In this document: piece by piece, positions 10,075 to 18,734 of the stretch
How positions within the stretch are numbered: position 1 is the stretch's first letter
Layout of the letters: each line of letters starts with the position of its first letter
NCBI RefSeq assembly: GCF_000003605.2
Contig: NW_003126885.1
Span: 147,646-170,489 of the forward strand
Origin: Saccoglossus kowalevskii
Lineage: Eukaryota; Hemichordata; Enteropneusta; Harrimaniidae
Direction: 5' to 3'
Length of the DNA stretch: 22,844 bases
Notes under the pieces: model-generated
The model's database searches: none
Told to the model about the DNA's origin: nothing
What the model saw: only the letters and a program-made list of their open reading frames with translations
Position numbers and translations under genes: made by a program

Positions 10075-10517
10075 TTAACCTTTTCACCACCAGCTCTATT
10101 TTTTTCACAAAATAGTCCTGTTTATACCGGTAGTCTGCACTTTCTTGCAGAAGATTGGGACAAAAATAGCCAAATTTTTTGATTGAAATTTGACTCGCAT
10201 TTTGTCCGTTGGCTCCAAAATTAGGGTTCAGATCGAGAAATACTGTAGAATACTTTATTTTCGCTTGGAATTTATTTTCGCCATTTTCGCTGAAGGGATT
10301 ATTCCGTGAAAATAAAATCCAGGGAATATACTTTTTCTCCTATATTTCACATTAAACTCATCAAAAATCAGTGAAAATAAATTCCATACAAAACGCCCAA
10401 AAAGCCTTTTCAGCGAAAATTAATTCCAGCGAAAATAAAGTATTCCACAGTATTGAAGAATATAAGAAAAAAGTGCAGAAAAATTTGGGCAAGAAATTCT
10501 GGTGGTGAAAAGGTTAA
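10075..10517 (+). mobile_element. TTAA-flanked MITE, copy 2, carrying a nested MITE
   Basis: Starts TTAACCTTTTCACCACCAG and ends with its complement CTGGTGGTGAAAAGGTTAA. The TTAA at both ends and terminal CCTTTT suggest a piggyBac-type non-autonomous element (inference). Removing the insert at 10241-10452 leaves about 230 bp that align with the copy at 15146-15402 in reverse orientation. It lies in the 1.2 kb between the fibulin stop and the HSD17B10 stop. Confidence 0.88.
10241..10452. mobile_element. TACTGT-ended MITE, family A copy 1 (nested)
   Basis: A 212-bp element with ends TACTGTAGAATACTTTATT and AATAAAGTATTCCACAGTA. The uninterrupted sister element at 15146-15402 shows the empty site AAATATTGAA; here it reads AAATA-[element]-TATTGAA, so insertion was at TA with TA duplication, as in Tc1/mariner-type elements. 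A second copy in the opposite orientation is at 13088-13268. Confidence 0.9.
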
Positions 10518-10576
10518 TAGTGTTTTTTTCTGGAAAGAACATTAAATATGTTTTATTCACAATTACTAAATTATTT

Positions 10577-10582
10577 TTTATT
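10577..10582 (-). terminator. candidate poly(A) signal of HSD17B10
   Basis: AATAAA on the minus strand, 106 bp after the stop; another at 10557-10552. Both lie beyond the right end of the TTAA MITE, so the convergent fibulin and HSD17B10 transcripts could end without overlap. Confidence 0.55.
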
Positions 10583-13500
10583 ATGATACCAAAGATGGGA
10601 AAACCACACTAATTTCAACTCCTGGTTATTGGAACGGGATCACCATTATTGTTTTAATTCATAAATGCTGGATGGGGACTTTCACACTCAAGGTTGCATT
10701 CTGATACCTCCATCCAATCGAACAACTTCAGCATTCATCATAGGATTTTCCACGATAAACTGAACCAGATGTGCGTACTCATCTGGATGACCAAGGCGTT
10801 GAGGAAAGGGGACTTGGCGTCCCAGGAAGTTGATAACTTTTTCAGGTAAGCTGGCAAGCAGTGGAGTGTTATACAGACCTAGGTGTTAGAACATATGAAT
10901 AATAAACTTCACACTGAATTTAAAAGTCTGATTAATGTACACTTTTGAGACATCATATTAATCACTGACAATACTTTATTTTTGCTGAGTTTATTTTCAT
11001 TGAATGTAAAATATAAATAAAAAAAATTATTTTCACTGATTCATTCATTCAGTGATATATTGGAGGCAGAGTACGCTGCCTGACCCATCTGTCCCTCAAA
11101 AGCAGTTCAGGCTCTCATTTAAAATATAACAAGTTGCCCCCATTAAATATAGCTTTGCTGATTTCACTTTAGCATACTTAAATGGGAGCCATTTGCCGCG
11201 CAGTATCAGCTGATAAGTTGTAATATGGAGATTATTCGAATAAAGTAAAGCAATCCAGTGTGAAATACCAAATACCGGTATGCAAATTTCATCTGGTACA
11301 CCATCACTCACCTGGTGCAATAGTATTAACTCTGATTCCTTGTGAAGCCAAATCCCTGGCGATTGGTAACGTCATACCCACTATGCCACCCTTGGAGGCA
11401 GAGTAGGCTGCTTGACCCATCTGTCCCTCAAATGCAGCGATACTGGCAGTATTTATGATAACTCCACGCTGCCCATCAACATCTGGCTCATTCTTGCCCA
11501 TAGCTCCAGCAGCCAGTCTGATAACATTGAAGCTACCGCATGTATTTACCTATACAAAAACCACACGAGAGATGTAGATTGCAGGTGAGTGCACTGGGGT
11601 ATATACTAACAGGTTACATAGACAGAACACATGTGACCTTGTTTCAGATTATATCCAACTAGGATTAAAAAACATGACAGTTTCCTACTATGTATTTTGT
11701 CAGTTTTTGTATCTACTGTAAAAGTATTAATTATTCACTGGGTTTTAATAGACCATTTTCCGTTCACTGTGAGAATCACGCGTTATGCGTGAAATCGAAC
11801 GTAAAAACAGGACAAACAAAGGTCGTAGTGGCATCAAACATCGCATGGGATTCGACAAACGCGAAAGTATTTTGGGGGACATTTCCATGCTTAATAATGT
11901 GCTGTCCACATTTGATGATAGGCAATTTTGATTAAGTGAGGGTATTCGGAAGCAATATTTCTCTGTCGAAGATCGGCCGGTCTATGTGAGCTACGAAATA
12001 AAGAAATTCGAGTTCAAAATCAAATCGTTCGTTTTTTTGTGGCAGACGTTCGACGCGCGTCTTTCATGCATCTCGCGAGATCTCGCAATTGTACGAAAAA
12101 TCACCTATTTTGCTTATTTCGCTGACTGGAAAATGTGCTTAATTAAAACCCAGTGAATATGTAAAATTTAGCATAGAACACATTATCTAAATGATAAAAC
12201 TGAATTTAAAACCCACTGAATATGCCTGAAATTTAAACCCAGTGAAAATTAGTCATTTTACAGTATTCTGATTTTCAAATATATAAGGTATATTGCCAGA
12301 AAAAGTCTTTACACAGAACAATTCTATTTGTGGTTATCATATGCCTGTTTGAATTATAAGAATTTAAAATAGGTGTAAATTTTTATTTACAATTATGACT
12401 TTCTTGAAATCTTCCAACGAATGTGGCTTGTCTTTGTTAAAATTGTAAGTCTTGAAAGCTACTCCAATTCCAGCACAGTTAACTGCCACATCCAGGCGGC
12501 CGAATGATGAAGTTGCTAGTGAAATGGCATTCTGTATGTCAGATTCTGATGTCACCTGAAAAACAGAAACAAAAGTCAATCTTAACAATACTTGATGTTA
12601 GCGTGTCCATCCAGCATCCGCAAGATCACACTTAATTCCTCAGGTATGCTGCCCCATTCAAGTACAATTTAAAGCATATTTTCCACTAATTTCTATTATA
12701 GCATATAGTCTGGCAAAATTACGTAAAACAAACTGGCCATGTGTACTGATTTCCAGGGTATAGGTAGAGTAATAACACTATTTTGGTTTACCTAGACAAT
12801 CCTATGACCACACTGCTAAGGCTAAATAAAAAATATTACACATGAAATGTGGCTTTTGTGAACAGCGCCCTCTGCTTGGTCTCATCCTTAAAATTAAAGC
12901 TTTAATTCCAAGGTTGTTGGCACTTGTATTCAAACCTGTATTTCACTCTGAAAATGGCATACTGAAGTTGTAGACATCTTTCCTATTGTTATAAACTGAT
13001 CAGCAAACTTGGAGTCAGACCGTATTCGGTGGGAGCCTCTGTTTTTTTGACATGGGAGTCAAAAGGGAATACTACTCAATTTATGAATACTGTGGAATAC
13101 TTTATTTTCGCTGGAATTAATTTTCGCTGAAAAGGCTTTTTTGGCGTTTTGTATGGAATTTATTTTCACTGATTTTTGATGAGCTTAACGTTAAATATAG
13201 GAAAACAGGTATATTCACTAGATTTCAGCGAAAATAAATTCCAAGCGAAAATAAAGTATTCTACAGTAATTTATCATTTGTACCAAGATGTCTGTCATTT
13301 TAATATGTTCATTGAATAATGCAATTCATATGTATGCTAGATGAGAATTTTCTGTGAAAAAATTGAACTGTCAGACGTCTATTAAAAGTATTGCATGAAG
13401 TGCTAAAATGAAAGGCTCGAAAATGACAAATTTGCATAAAAGTAATTTCTCCTTTTCCTACTTGTCTGGAAACCTATTTGGTAATTCGCTTGGATAATAT

Positions 13501-16500
13501 TCATATCTTTGACATCCCAATCGACAAAAATAATCATACTGGGAAGGATATTTTGGAGAAAATGCAACAAAGATTCGGAAACCACTCGGTAAAATGGTGT
13601 GGCTTGTTTACTGGGTAAATATGGGAGGAACAACGATTTAATCTTATCACAAATATAAACGCAAAGTGTAATGAACACGTGGGATTAGGTCATAAGCCAT
13701 GTTAGTCTTGTTGGTGTGATAAGAGAAATCCTAACATAGCTCGATTCTAGTTCTATCTAGTCCTCAGTCCTGTTGTGCCTGTTGAAAGTGAAAACAGTTG
13801 TTGCTGCAGCACCATCCACCTACCTAAACTGCAGATATATTGATTTTCACAATTTTCCCAGTGAGTGCACAGATTTCCCAGTGAGTGCACAGATTTCCCA
13901 GTGAGTGCCCAGATTTCTCAGTGAATGCCCAGATTTCCCAGTGAGTGCCCAGATTTCTCGGTGAGTGCCCAGATTTCTCGGTGAGTGCCCAGATTTCCCG
14001 GTGAGTGCCCAGATTTCTCGGTGAGTGCCCAGATTTCTCGGTGAGTGCCCAGATTTCTCGGTGAGTGCCCAGATTTCTCAGTGAGTGCCCAGATTTCTCA
14101 GCGAGTGCCCAGATTTCTCAGCGAGTGCCCAGATTTCTCAGCGAGTGCCCAGATTTCTCAGCGAGTGCCCAGATTTCTCAGTGAAATTATGCACTCTGAG
14201 AAACGTTCCTTTTTATTTCATCATGAAATTTTTATTCAAATAGACCTGATTCAAGGATGTTTTTGCAATGGGAACATCTCATTTTTCAGTGGGAAACACT
14301 TTTGATAATACATGTATTGTATATTAATTTGCTTTAATTTCATAAGACAATCATTAGTGAGAATCTCAAATTGTTTTTGTTAGCATTGAAAATTTCACTG
14401 GGGTCCTAAATAACACAACCTGTATGGACTTCCAAGAAATTTTTGTCTTCATAAATGCCACAAAATCCTGCAGTCGCAAAATATTCTAGCATTCAAAATA
14501 AACGGTTTACAATAATGTCTTTTCACTCTGTACAAAATAATTTTTACATCTTACTTACATCTGCTGGTGCAAATTTACAGTTTTCACCCAGTGACTTTGC
14601 CACATTAGCACCATCAGATGATGGCAAGTCCACTATAACGACCTTTGCACCTTGCTTTATGAACCGTTCTACAGTTCCTCGTCCGAGACCAGAGGCACCT
14701 CCAGTAACCAGACTGACCAAATTCTATAATAAAGACATATTATTATAAAGTATGTCTTCACATAAGACTGTGAAGAATTCCTTAAAAAGCCCCCCCCCCC
14801 AATTCATCGTGTTTACCCTTCTAGATCACTCAAAATTATTTGGTATGTCCTGGCAATCAAAACAATCCCCCCCACCCCCACCCCAATATTTGAGGGGGAT
14901 GGAGAACTCTTAACAAAACAGCTGATAGAGTACTACTTTGACACAGCTAGGTCAAAATAGCCAACTGGGTTATTTAAACAATGTTACACAAATGGAAAAA
15001 ATGTTTTTGTTGTTGATGCAGTGTTAATTGATACTACCCTAGAGCACTGTAATAGGAAATGACATGGTTTGGTGTAAAATAGATGTCCATGGCTGTTTAT
15101 GGACAATAGGTTGTGGTAAACTATTTCCAGTTGACCTAAATTATCTTAACCTTTTTACCACCAGACTTTCTCGCCTAAATGTTTCTGCACTATTTTCTTG
15201 TATTTTTCAATATTTATAGAAATGAACCCTAATTTTGGAGCCAACAGACAAAATTTGAGTTGATTTTCAGCTTTTACTCCAACAATTTATTTTTATTTTT
15301 GCTATTTTTGTCTCAATCTTTTTGAAGGAAAGAATAAATGGGACTATTTAAATATTTTGTGAATTTGTGATGAATAGAAGGAACTGGTGGTGAAAAGGTT
15401 AATATGCGAATTAATCACGGGCTGGATTTTGGTGGTGATTATTCCAATAGAATTATTTTTTTCTTAATATTTTATGTGATTTCTATTTTAAGTGTGTATT
15501 TTGATTCATATTATCCTCATTATCACTATTTTGTAATTACCCCGGTAGTCACGCACACAATTGCACTAGAGATTTTGTTTTTCATACAATTCCTAGTTAG
15601 TTTTTTTTAGTTAGTTTTTATATTGTTGTGCTTTTTTTTTATTTAGTTGCACTCTTTATTTTTTTTTCTCTCTGTTCTGTAGTTTTAGTGACCTTACTGC
15701 TGTACTTTCCTAAGTCAGTGTTGTGTCAATAAATACACTACTACATGTAGTATACTATTCAGTTACGAGAACACGTGCTTTTCAGTTTAGGTATTTGCAC
15801 AGAATCATTTATACCAACAACACTTTATGTTTATGGCAAGTAGTAGACTGTTCTTTATGTACTTTTTGCAATGCAGATACAGAAACAATTTTTTTCATCA
15901 CGTATCAAAAATCAAGAGAATTCTGGGGTAAATGTTTGCAATTATGGAAAAGCTAGACAAACAAACATGTACTATTATCAGATAGAGATCTATATAAGTT
16001 TGGATTTATGATATAAAGGATTGTCTACTTTTGAATCTTATTATTTTGATGTGCAAACAGCATATTTATTCTGCTTGGCGTAAAAAATGTGAACCAGACG
16101 TGATAAGCGTAAAATACCAGATGAAAAATGCTTATTCAAAAGAAAAAGGAATTGCTTTTAACACTGATACCATTGCACTAATGTTTTTATAGCTCATTTG
16201 TAAAAGCCATGTACTTATACTATTATAAATCCTGACTACAGCATACCAAGAGTGACCATGGTGTGCTCACTAACTCACCTGTGGACAACTACATATGTAG
16301 AACACTAGCCACTGAATGGACTACTGAAGGTGCACACCCATAAGATACGGGGAGTGATCCAAGATCGAACTGATACATTTAAAATACCATTACTTGTGTA
16401 TTAGAAGCACTACTAGGAATCCCACACATGAACTCCTAGGACTGTGAATCTCTGAGGATACCGACTTGAGTCGGACCTAGAACTGCTGAAAGGACTCAGG

Positions 16501-18016
16501 ACAGGGGACGAGTGGACCAGTAGACCAATTAAAATTAGGGACTACAGAAAAGAGTTCCTTTTGAACCCCCCTCCCCCAACAATCCCAACTCTGCACCACC
16601 CCAAAATTCAGTTGTAATAATTATCTTTATTGTGTCCCTATTAGGATTTTGACTAAAATATAATACAGATGTAAATAAAGACAAACATACAATTAAAGTT
16701 AGAATAAAAATACACACAGGAAAATAAAAACTGACAAGCAAATACGGTAAAAGTTCTGGGATGTGCGCTAAAAAGAAGCTGAGATAATTGCTAATTTGCA
16801 TAACAATTCACTCAGTAAGAAGTTTGCTAATGCTCATAATTAAAATGGCTGTAACAGTTCCAAATTTAAATGTATTATCGTTTTGTTAAAAGTTAAATAT
16901 AGTGCATAATATGGAGATCACGTCATTTCTTTCTTTCACCATGTTTCTTTTTTATTATTTATGTGCAGCCTTGCTAAATCTTGCTATGCATTCAAAAAAA
17001 GAGAATGTTTGCACCTGTTATCTATATTTTAAAATCGTTTTTTGAGTATGTTCCACTATTCACAAGTCTACAAAATTTTAACAGTCTATAGCAAAGACTG
17101 TTTGAATAATAAAAAGCAAAAAAAAAAAATTTCACTCCCAAGTGCCCATGAACCTGCATCTCTATCTTAACAGAGGGGTTTGGCATTAAAACATTTATAG
17201 GCTTAATGTTGGATTTAGATCGTGTTATAATCCAAACCCCCTAGACTCTTTCTTTTGTAAGCAACGACTACAGCCCTTTAACACTACCATGATAGATTTA
17301 TTTACTGAAGTGTTTGAAATGTATTAGCTTGGACTGCTGAGTTATTTATATCCCTTATAATACCCTTTATCTCCAACCTATTTAGTCTAGCTCAGTAAGA
17401 CTACATTTCTGTTTCAGACACACAGTGGGGAAAAAGTAATCAGCTCAAGTTGGTTTATTAATAAAAATAAAAAGCAGCCAGTTCAAAAATGTGAATTGGG
17501 TTCATTGAGCCAGTGTGCAAATGTTCGTTGCTATTTCACCTCATGTAAATTGTTGGTGAGTGGCGAGGTTATAGGAATCATGTGTTGAGCTCAAATTTAT
17601 AAATAACTCTGGGTTTACCATACTAGTTATCTAGTTGTACCGGTATAGGAACTTTTTTTTTTCTGCAGCCATGCTAATTTACATACCGGTATCTTCAATT
17701 CAGGCCTAGGTATGATAAGCTAATAGAAGTTTTAGTACTAAAACTCTACCCGTATAGAACTGAAACATGTAGGTTTCAACTCTGCACACACCAGTTTTGA
17801 AATATTCTCCATGCATTGCTAATGCGGGTACCGTACTAATGCCGGTCACATAATTTGTAATTCAGTCATGTAAATCCGTCTTTAACAATGACTAGTGATT
17901 TGTAACATTTTTTTATACACGGTCGTTTGGTGTCGAAATGTTCAATTTCCGTTAGTAAATTATCTGACAATAATAAACAAATATTTTACCTTCACTGCCC
18001 TGACGTTCGAAGCCAT
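10577..18016 (-). CDS. HSD17B10: 3-hydroxyacyl-CoA dehydrogenase type 2 (17beta-HSD10), complete five-exon gene
   Basis: A mitochondrial NAD-dependent short-chain dehydrogenase: it oxidises 2-methyl-3-hydroxybutyryl-CoA in isoleucine breakdown and short 3-hydroxyacyl-CoAs and steroids, and is the dehydrogenase subunit of mitochondrial RNase P in animals. Coding exons on the minus strand are 17990-18016, 14559-14723, 12391-12555, 11312-11549 and 10688-10878: 786 bases, 261 residues plus stop, equal to the human length. Visible motifs: TGGASGLG (residues 16-23, cofactor loop), Asp41 in VDLP (NAD preference), NCAG (90-93), catalytic Ser155, Tyr168 and Lys172 (YSASK), and the conserved C-terminus [10 protein letters not shown]. 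Intron phases are 0, 0, 0, 1. The start MASNVRAVK parallels human MAAACRSVK. Its last exon faces the fibulin 3' end. Introns are large and rich in repeats, but no coding break is seen. Confidence 0.97.
10688..10878 (-). CDS. HSD17B10: HSD17B10 coding exon 5, C-terminus
   Basis: The acceptor is ACACCTAG. Bases GT complete Gly199. Then [33 protein letters not shown] and [12 protein letters not shown] before TGA at 10690-10688. This is the substrate-loop and tetramer-contact end of the enzyme. An AATAAA on the minus strand lies about 106 bp further on. Confidence 0.97.
11060..11105 (-). pseudogene. 46-bp relic copy of HSD17B10 exon 4 inside intron 4
   Basis: Matches 11392-11437 of exon 4 at 43 of 46 positions in the same orientation. 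On the minus strand it reads [13 protein letters not shown], including the catalytic Tyr168 codon, and then diverges before Lys172. All three differences are at third codon positions and silent. No acceptor or donor flanks it directly, so it does not look like a working exon. Confidence 0.85.
11312..11549 (-). CDS. HSD17B10: HSD17B10 coding exon 4 (catalytic exon)
   Basis: 238 bp, entering in phase 0 and leaving in phase 1 (acceptor TGTATAG, donor GTGAGT). Encodes [18 protein letters not shown] with catalytic Ser155, [16 protein letters not shown] with Tyr168 and Lys172, [19 protein letters not shown] and the first base of a Gly codon. Very close to the human protein across the whole exon. 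Confidence 0.97.
11714..12265. mobile_element. TACTGT-ended MITE, family B copy 2, split by an insert
   Basis: The left part 11714-11749 (TACTGTAAAAGTATTAATTA onward) and the right part 12107-12265 align with the element at 4954-5164; the right end is TTTTACAGTA. The two parts are separated by about 357 bp of unrelated DNA. Located in HSD17B10 intron 3. Confidence 0.88.
11750..12106. mobile_element. 357-bp CpG-rich insert within a MITE
   Basis: Defined by comparison with the uninterrupted copy: TTTTAAT and ATTTTGC flank it where copy 1 reads TTTTAATTTTGC, so a 2-bp target duplication (AT) is possible. Much richer in CpG than its surroundings. Contains a TCTCGCGAGA palindrome at 12071-12080. 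No clear terminal inverted repeats and no coding frame with recognised features. Confidence 0.7.
12391..12555 (-). CDS. HSD17B10: HSD17B10 coding exon 3
   Basis: 55 codons, phase 0-0 (acceptor TTTTCAG, donor GTAAAT). Encodes [20 protein letters not shown] (the NxAG motif that stabilises the central sheet), KTYNF and [11 protein letters not shown]. Human has HTLEDFQRVLD at the end, so the residue before VN is Ile here in place of Asp. Confidence 0.95.
13088..13268. mobile_element. TACTGT-ended MITE, family A copy 2
   Basis: A 181-bp element with ends TACTGTGGAATACTTTATT and AATAAAGTATTCTACAGTA. It is the reverse orientation of the element at 10241-10452 with some central loss. Located in HSD17B10 intron 2. 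Confidence 0.88.
13851..14184 (+). repeat. 20-bp minisatellite, about 17 copies
   Basis: The unit is CCCAGATTTCTCGGTGAGTG, with TCTC/TCCC, GTGAG/GCGAG and GGT/AGT variants in blocks that suggest local expansion. It lies in HSD17B10 intron 2. The plus-strand open frame across it is an artefact of the repeat. Confidence 0.95.
14559..14723 (-). CDS. HSD17B10: HSD17B10 coding exon 2
   Basis: 55 codons, phase 0-0 (acceptor TTATTATAG, donor GTAAGT). Encodes the Rossmann beta1-alphaB-beta2 region: [10 protein letters not shown], then VIVDLP with the NAD-selecting Asp41, ending CKFAPAD, which matches human CVFAPAD. Confidence 0.95.
15146..15402 (-). mobile_element. TTAA-flanked MITE, copy 3, intact
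   Basis: 257 bp including TTAA at both ends, with terminal repeats CCTTTTTACCACCAG and CTGGTGGTGAAAAGG. This is the reverse of the copy at 10075-10517 and supplies the uninterrupted reference for the MITE nested in that copy. Located in HSD17B10 intron 1. Confidence 0.9.
15723..16192 (+). mobile_element. L1/Tx1-like LINE, C-terminal ORF2 fragment (decayed)
   Basis: The plus-strand frame 15723-15956 encodes [18 protein letters not shown] and [15 protein letters not shown], then FWGKCLQLW. This is the pattern of the cysteine-containing domain after reverse transcriptase in L1/Tx1-type LINEs (F-Q-F, LHRI-TN, CTFCN-ETI, FW). After stops and a frameshift, a second frame continues with [16 protein letters not shown] to a stop near 16192, matching the far C-terminus of such elements. 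It is antisense to HSD17B10, within intron 1. Family assignment is by eye. Confidence 0.75.
16193..17989. other. HSD17B10 intron 1, proximal part, mostly unrecognised
   Basis: On the minus strand, about 16720-16605 holds an AATAAAGATAATTATT end preceded by AT-rich sequence, which resembles the 3' end of another retroelement (weak). The region 16240-16520 is GC-richer, unique-looking and without tRNA-like boxes I can support. Two TACCGGTA palindromes lie at 17638-17645 and 17684-17691. Confidence 0.45.
17990..18016 (-). CDS. HSD17B10: HSD17B10 coding exon 1
   Basis: ATG at 18016-18014 followed by MASNVRAVK and a GTAAAA donor, phase 0. Nine codons, the same number as the first coding exon expected from the human protein (MAAACRSVK). 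The context CCAACATGG is a good initiation context. The basic N-terminus fits the non-cleaved mitochondrial targeting signal of the family. Confidence 0.88.
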
Positions 18017-18042
18017 GTTGGAATCGTGCAGTTCACTACAAT

Positions 18043-18103
18043 AGGTCACCAGCTACCCGGTCAACCAGGGTCAACGGTCACGTACGTAGCTGTTTTATCC
18101 AAT
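18043..18103. promoter_or_regulatory. HSD17B10 upstream region: clustered GGTCA half-sites and CCAAT box
   Basis: Within 90 bp upstream of the HSD17B10 ATG, the plus strand shows AGGTCA (18043), CGGTCA (18058), GGGTCA (18068) and CGGTCA (18075) as direct repeats. The last two are one base apart, which is the DR1 layout bound by PPAR/RXR, HNF4 and related nuclear receptors. CCAATCA at 18099 is an NF-Y-type box. The transcription start is unknown, so part of this may be 5' UTR. Confidence 0.45.
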
Positions 18104-18109
18104 CACAGC

Positions 18110-18734
18110 GCCCTAAATACCATGGAGTCGATCAGGAGTTCAGACCACAGTCACTTGGTTCAGACGTGGTTGTATGCGTTAATGTTTGGGGCTTTTCAAG
18201 CGTGAACCCTCGCTTGAAATGCTTTCGCATTGCGGCATTCGATTAAATCATTTACAAAAATTATGCAAGATGGACTGTCGAGTTTGGAGCCTCACGTTTG
18301 TTTTCCAGAAGCAGTAGCGTTTGTCGCTCAGGTTTTCTGCCTCCTCGTCGTAAGCGTAGAATCTATACGTTTTCCTAGGCCTACAAGCACAGAAAACGAG
18401 TAGATTATATAGCCTAAACGGAGTCTAAAATGGGGCCATGTCAAGCTGGGTCGAACACCTGCATAATTAATAAATGCGCCCACATTGATACCAAAAATAC
18501 AAATTTATTACAAAACTTATCAGAATACGTCGTTCTGATTGGCCGAGAGCGTGTTTTAAGTGATCATGAATCGACGAACCGCAAATCACGATTCAAATAA
18601 TTCCAGACAAAATATATATTATAAATACTAGCAGAGGTACATTAGCTCTGATACTAGTAGTATAATATGGCATTGTCGTCACGGTAAAATATGTTTGTAA
18701 TAGTATCTCCATAGGAACACCATATAACACAAGT
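18110..18734. other. upstream flank of HSD17B10, nothing further recognised
   Basis: Somewhat richer in CpG than the introns up to about 18600, as expected near a promoter. No divergent coding exon with family features could be supported. Confidence 0.5.

Noticed and set aside
14045-14305. Plus-strand open frame with repeated [13 protein letters not shown] phrases
   Set aside because: Translation of the 20-bp minisatellite; no start context, no homology.
18130-18180. tRNA or SINE B-box-like GGTTCAGAC
   Set aside because: No matching A box, cloverleaf or 3' tail could be found.
17927-18205. Plus-strand open frame of 92 codons over the HSD17B10 start
   Set aside because: It overlaps HSD17B10 exon 1 and its promoter on the opposite strand and shows no family features.
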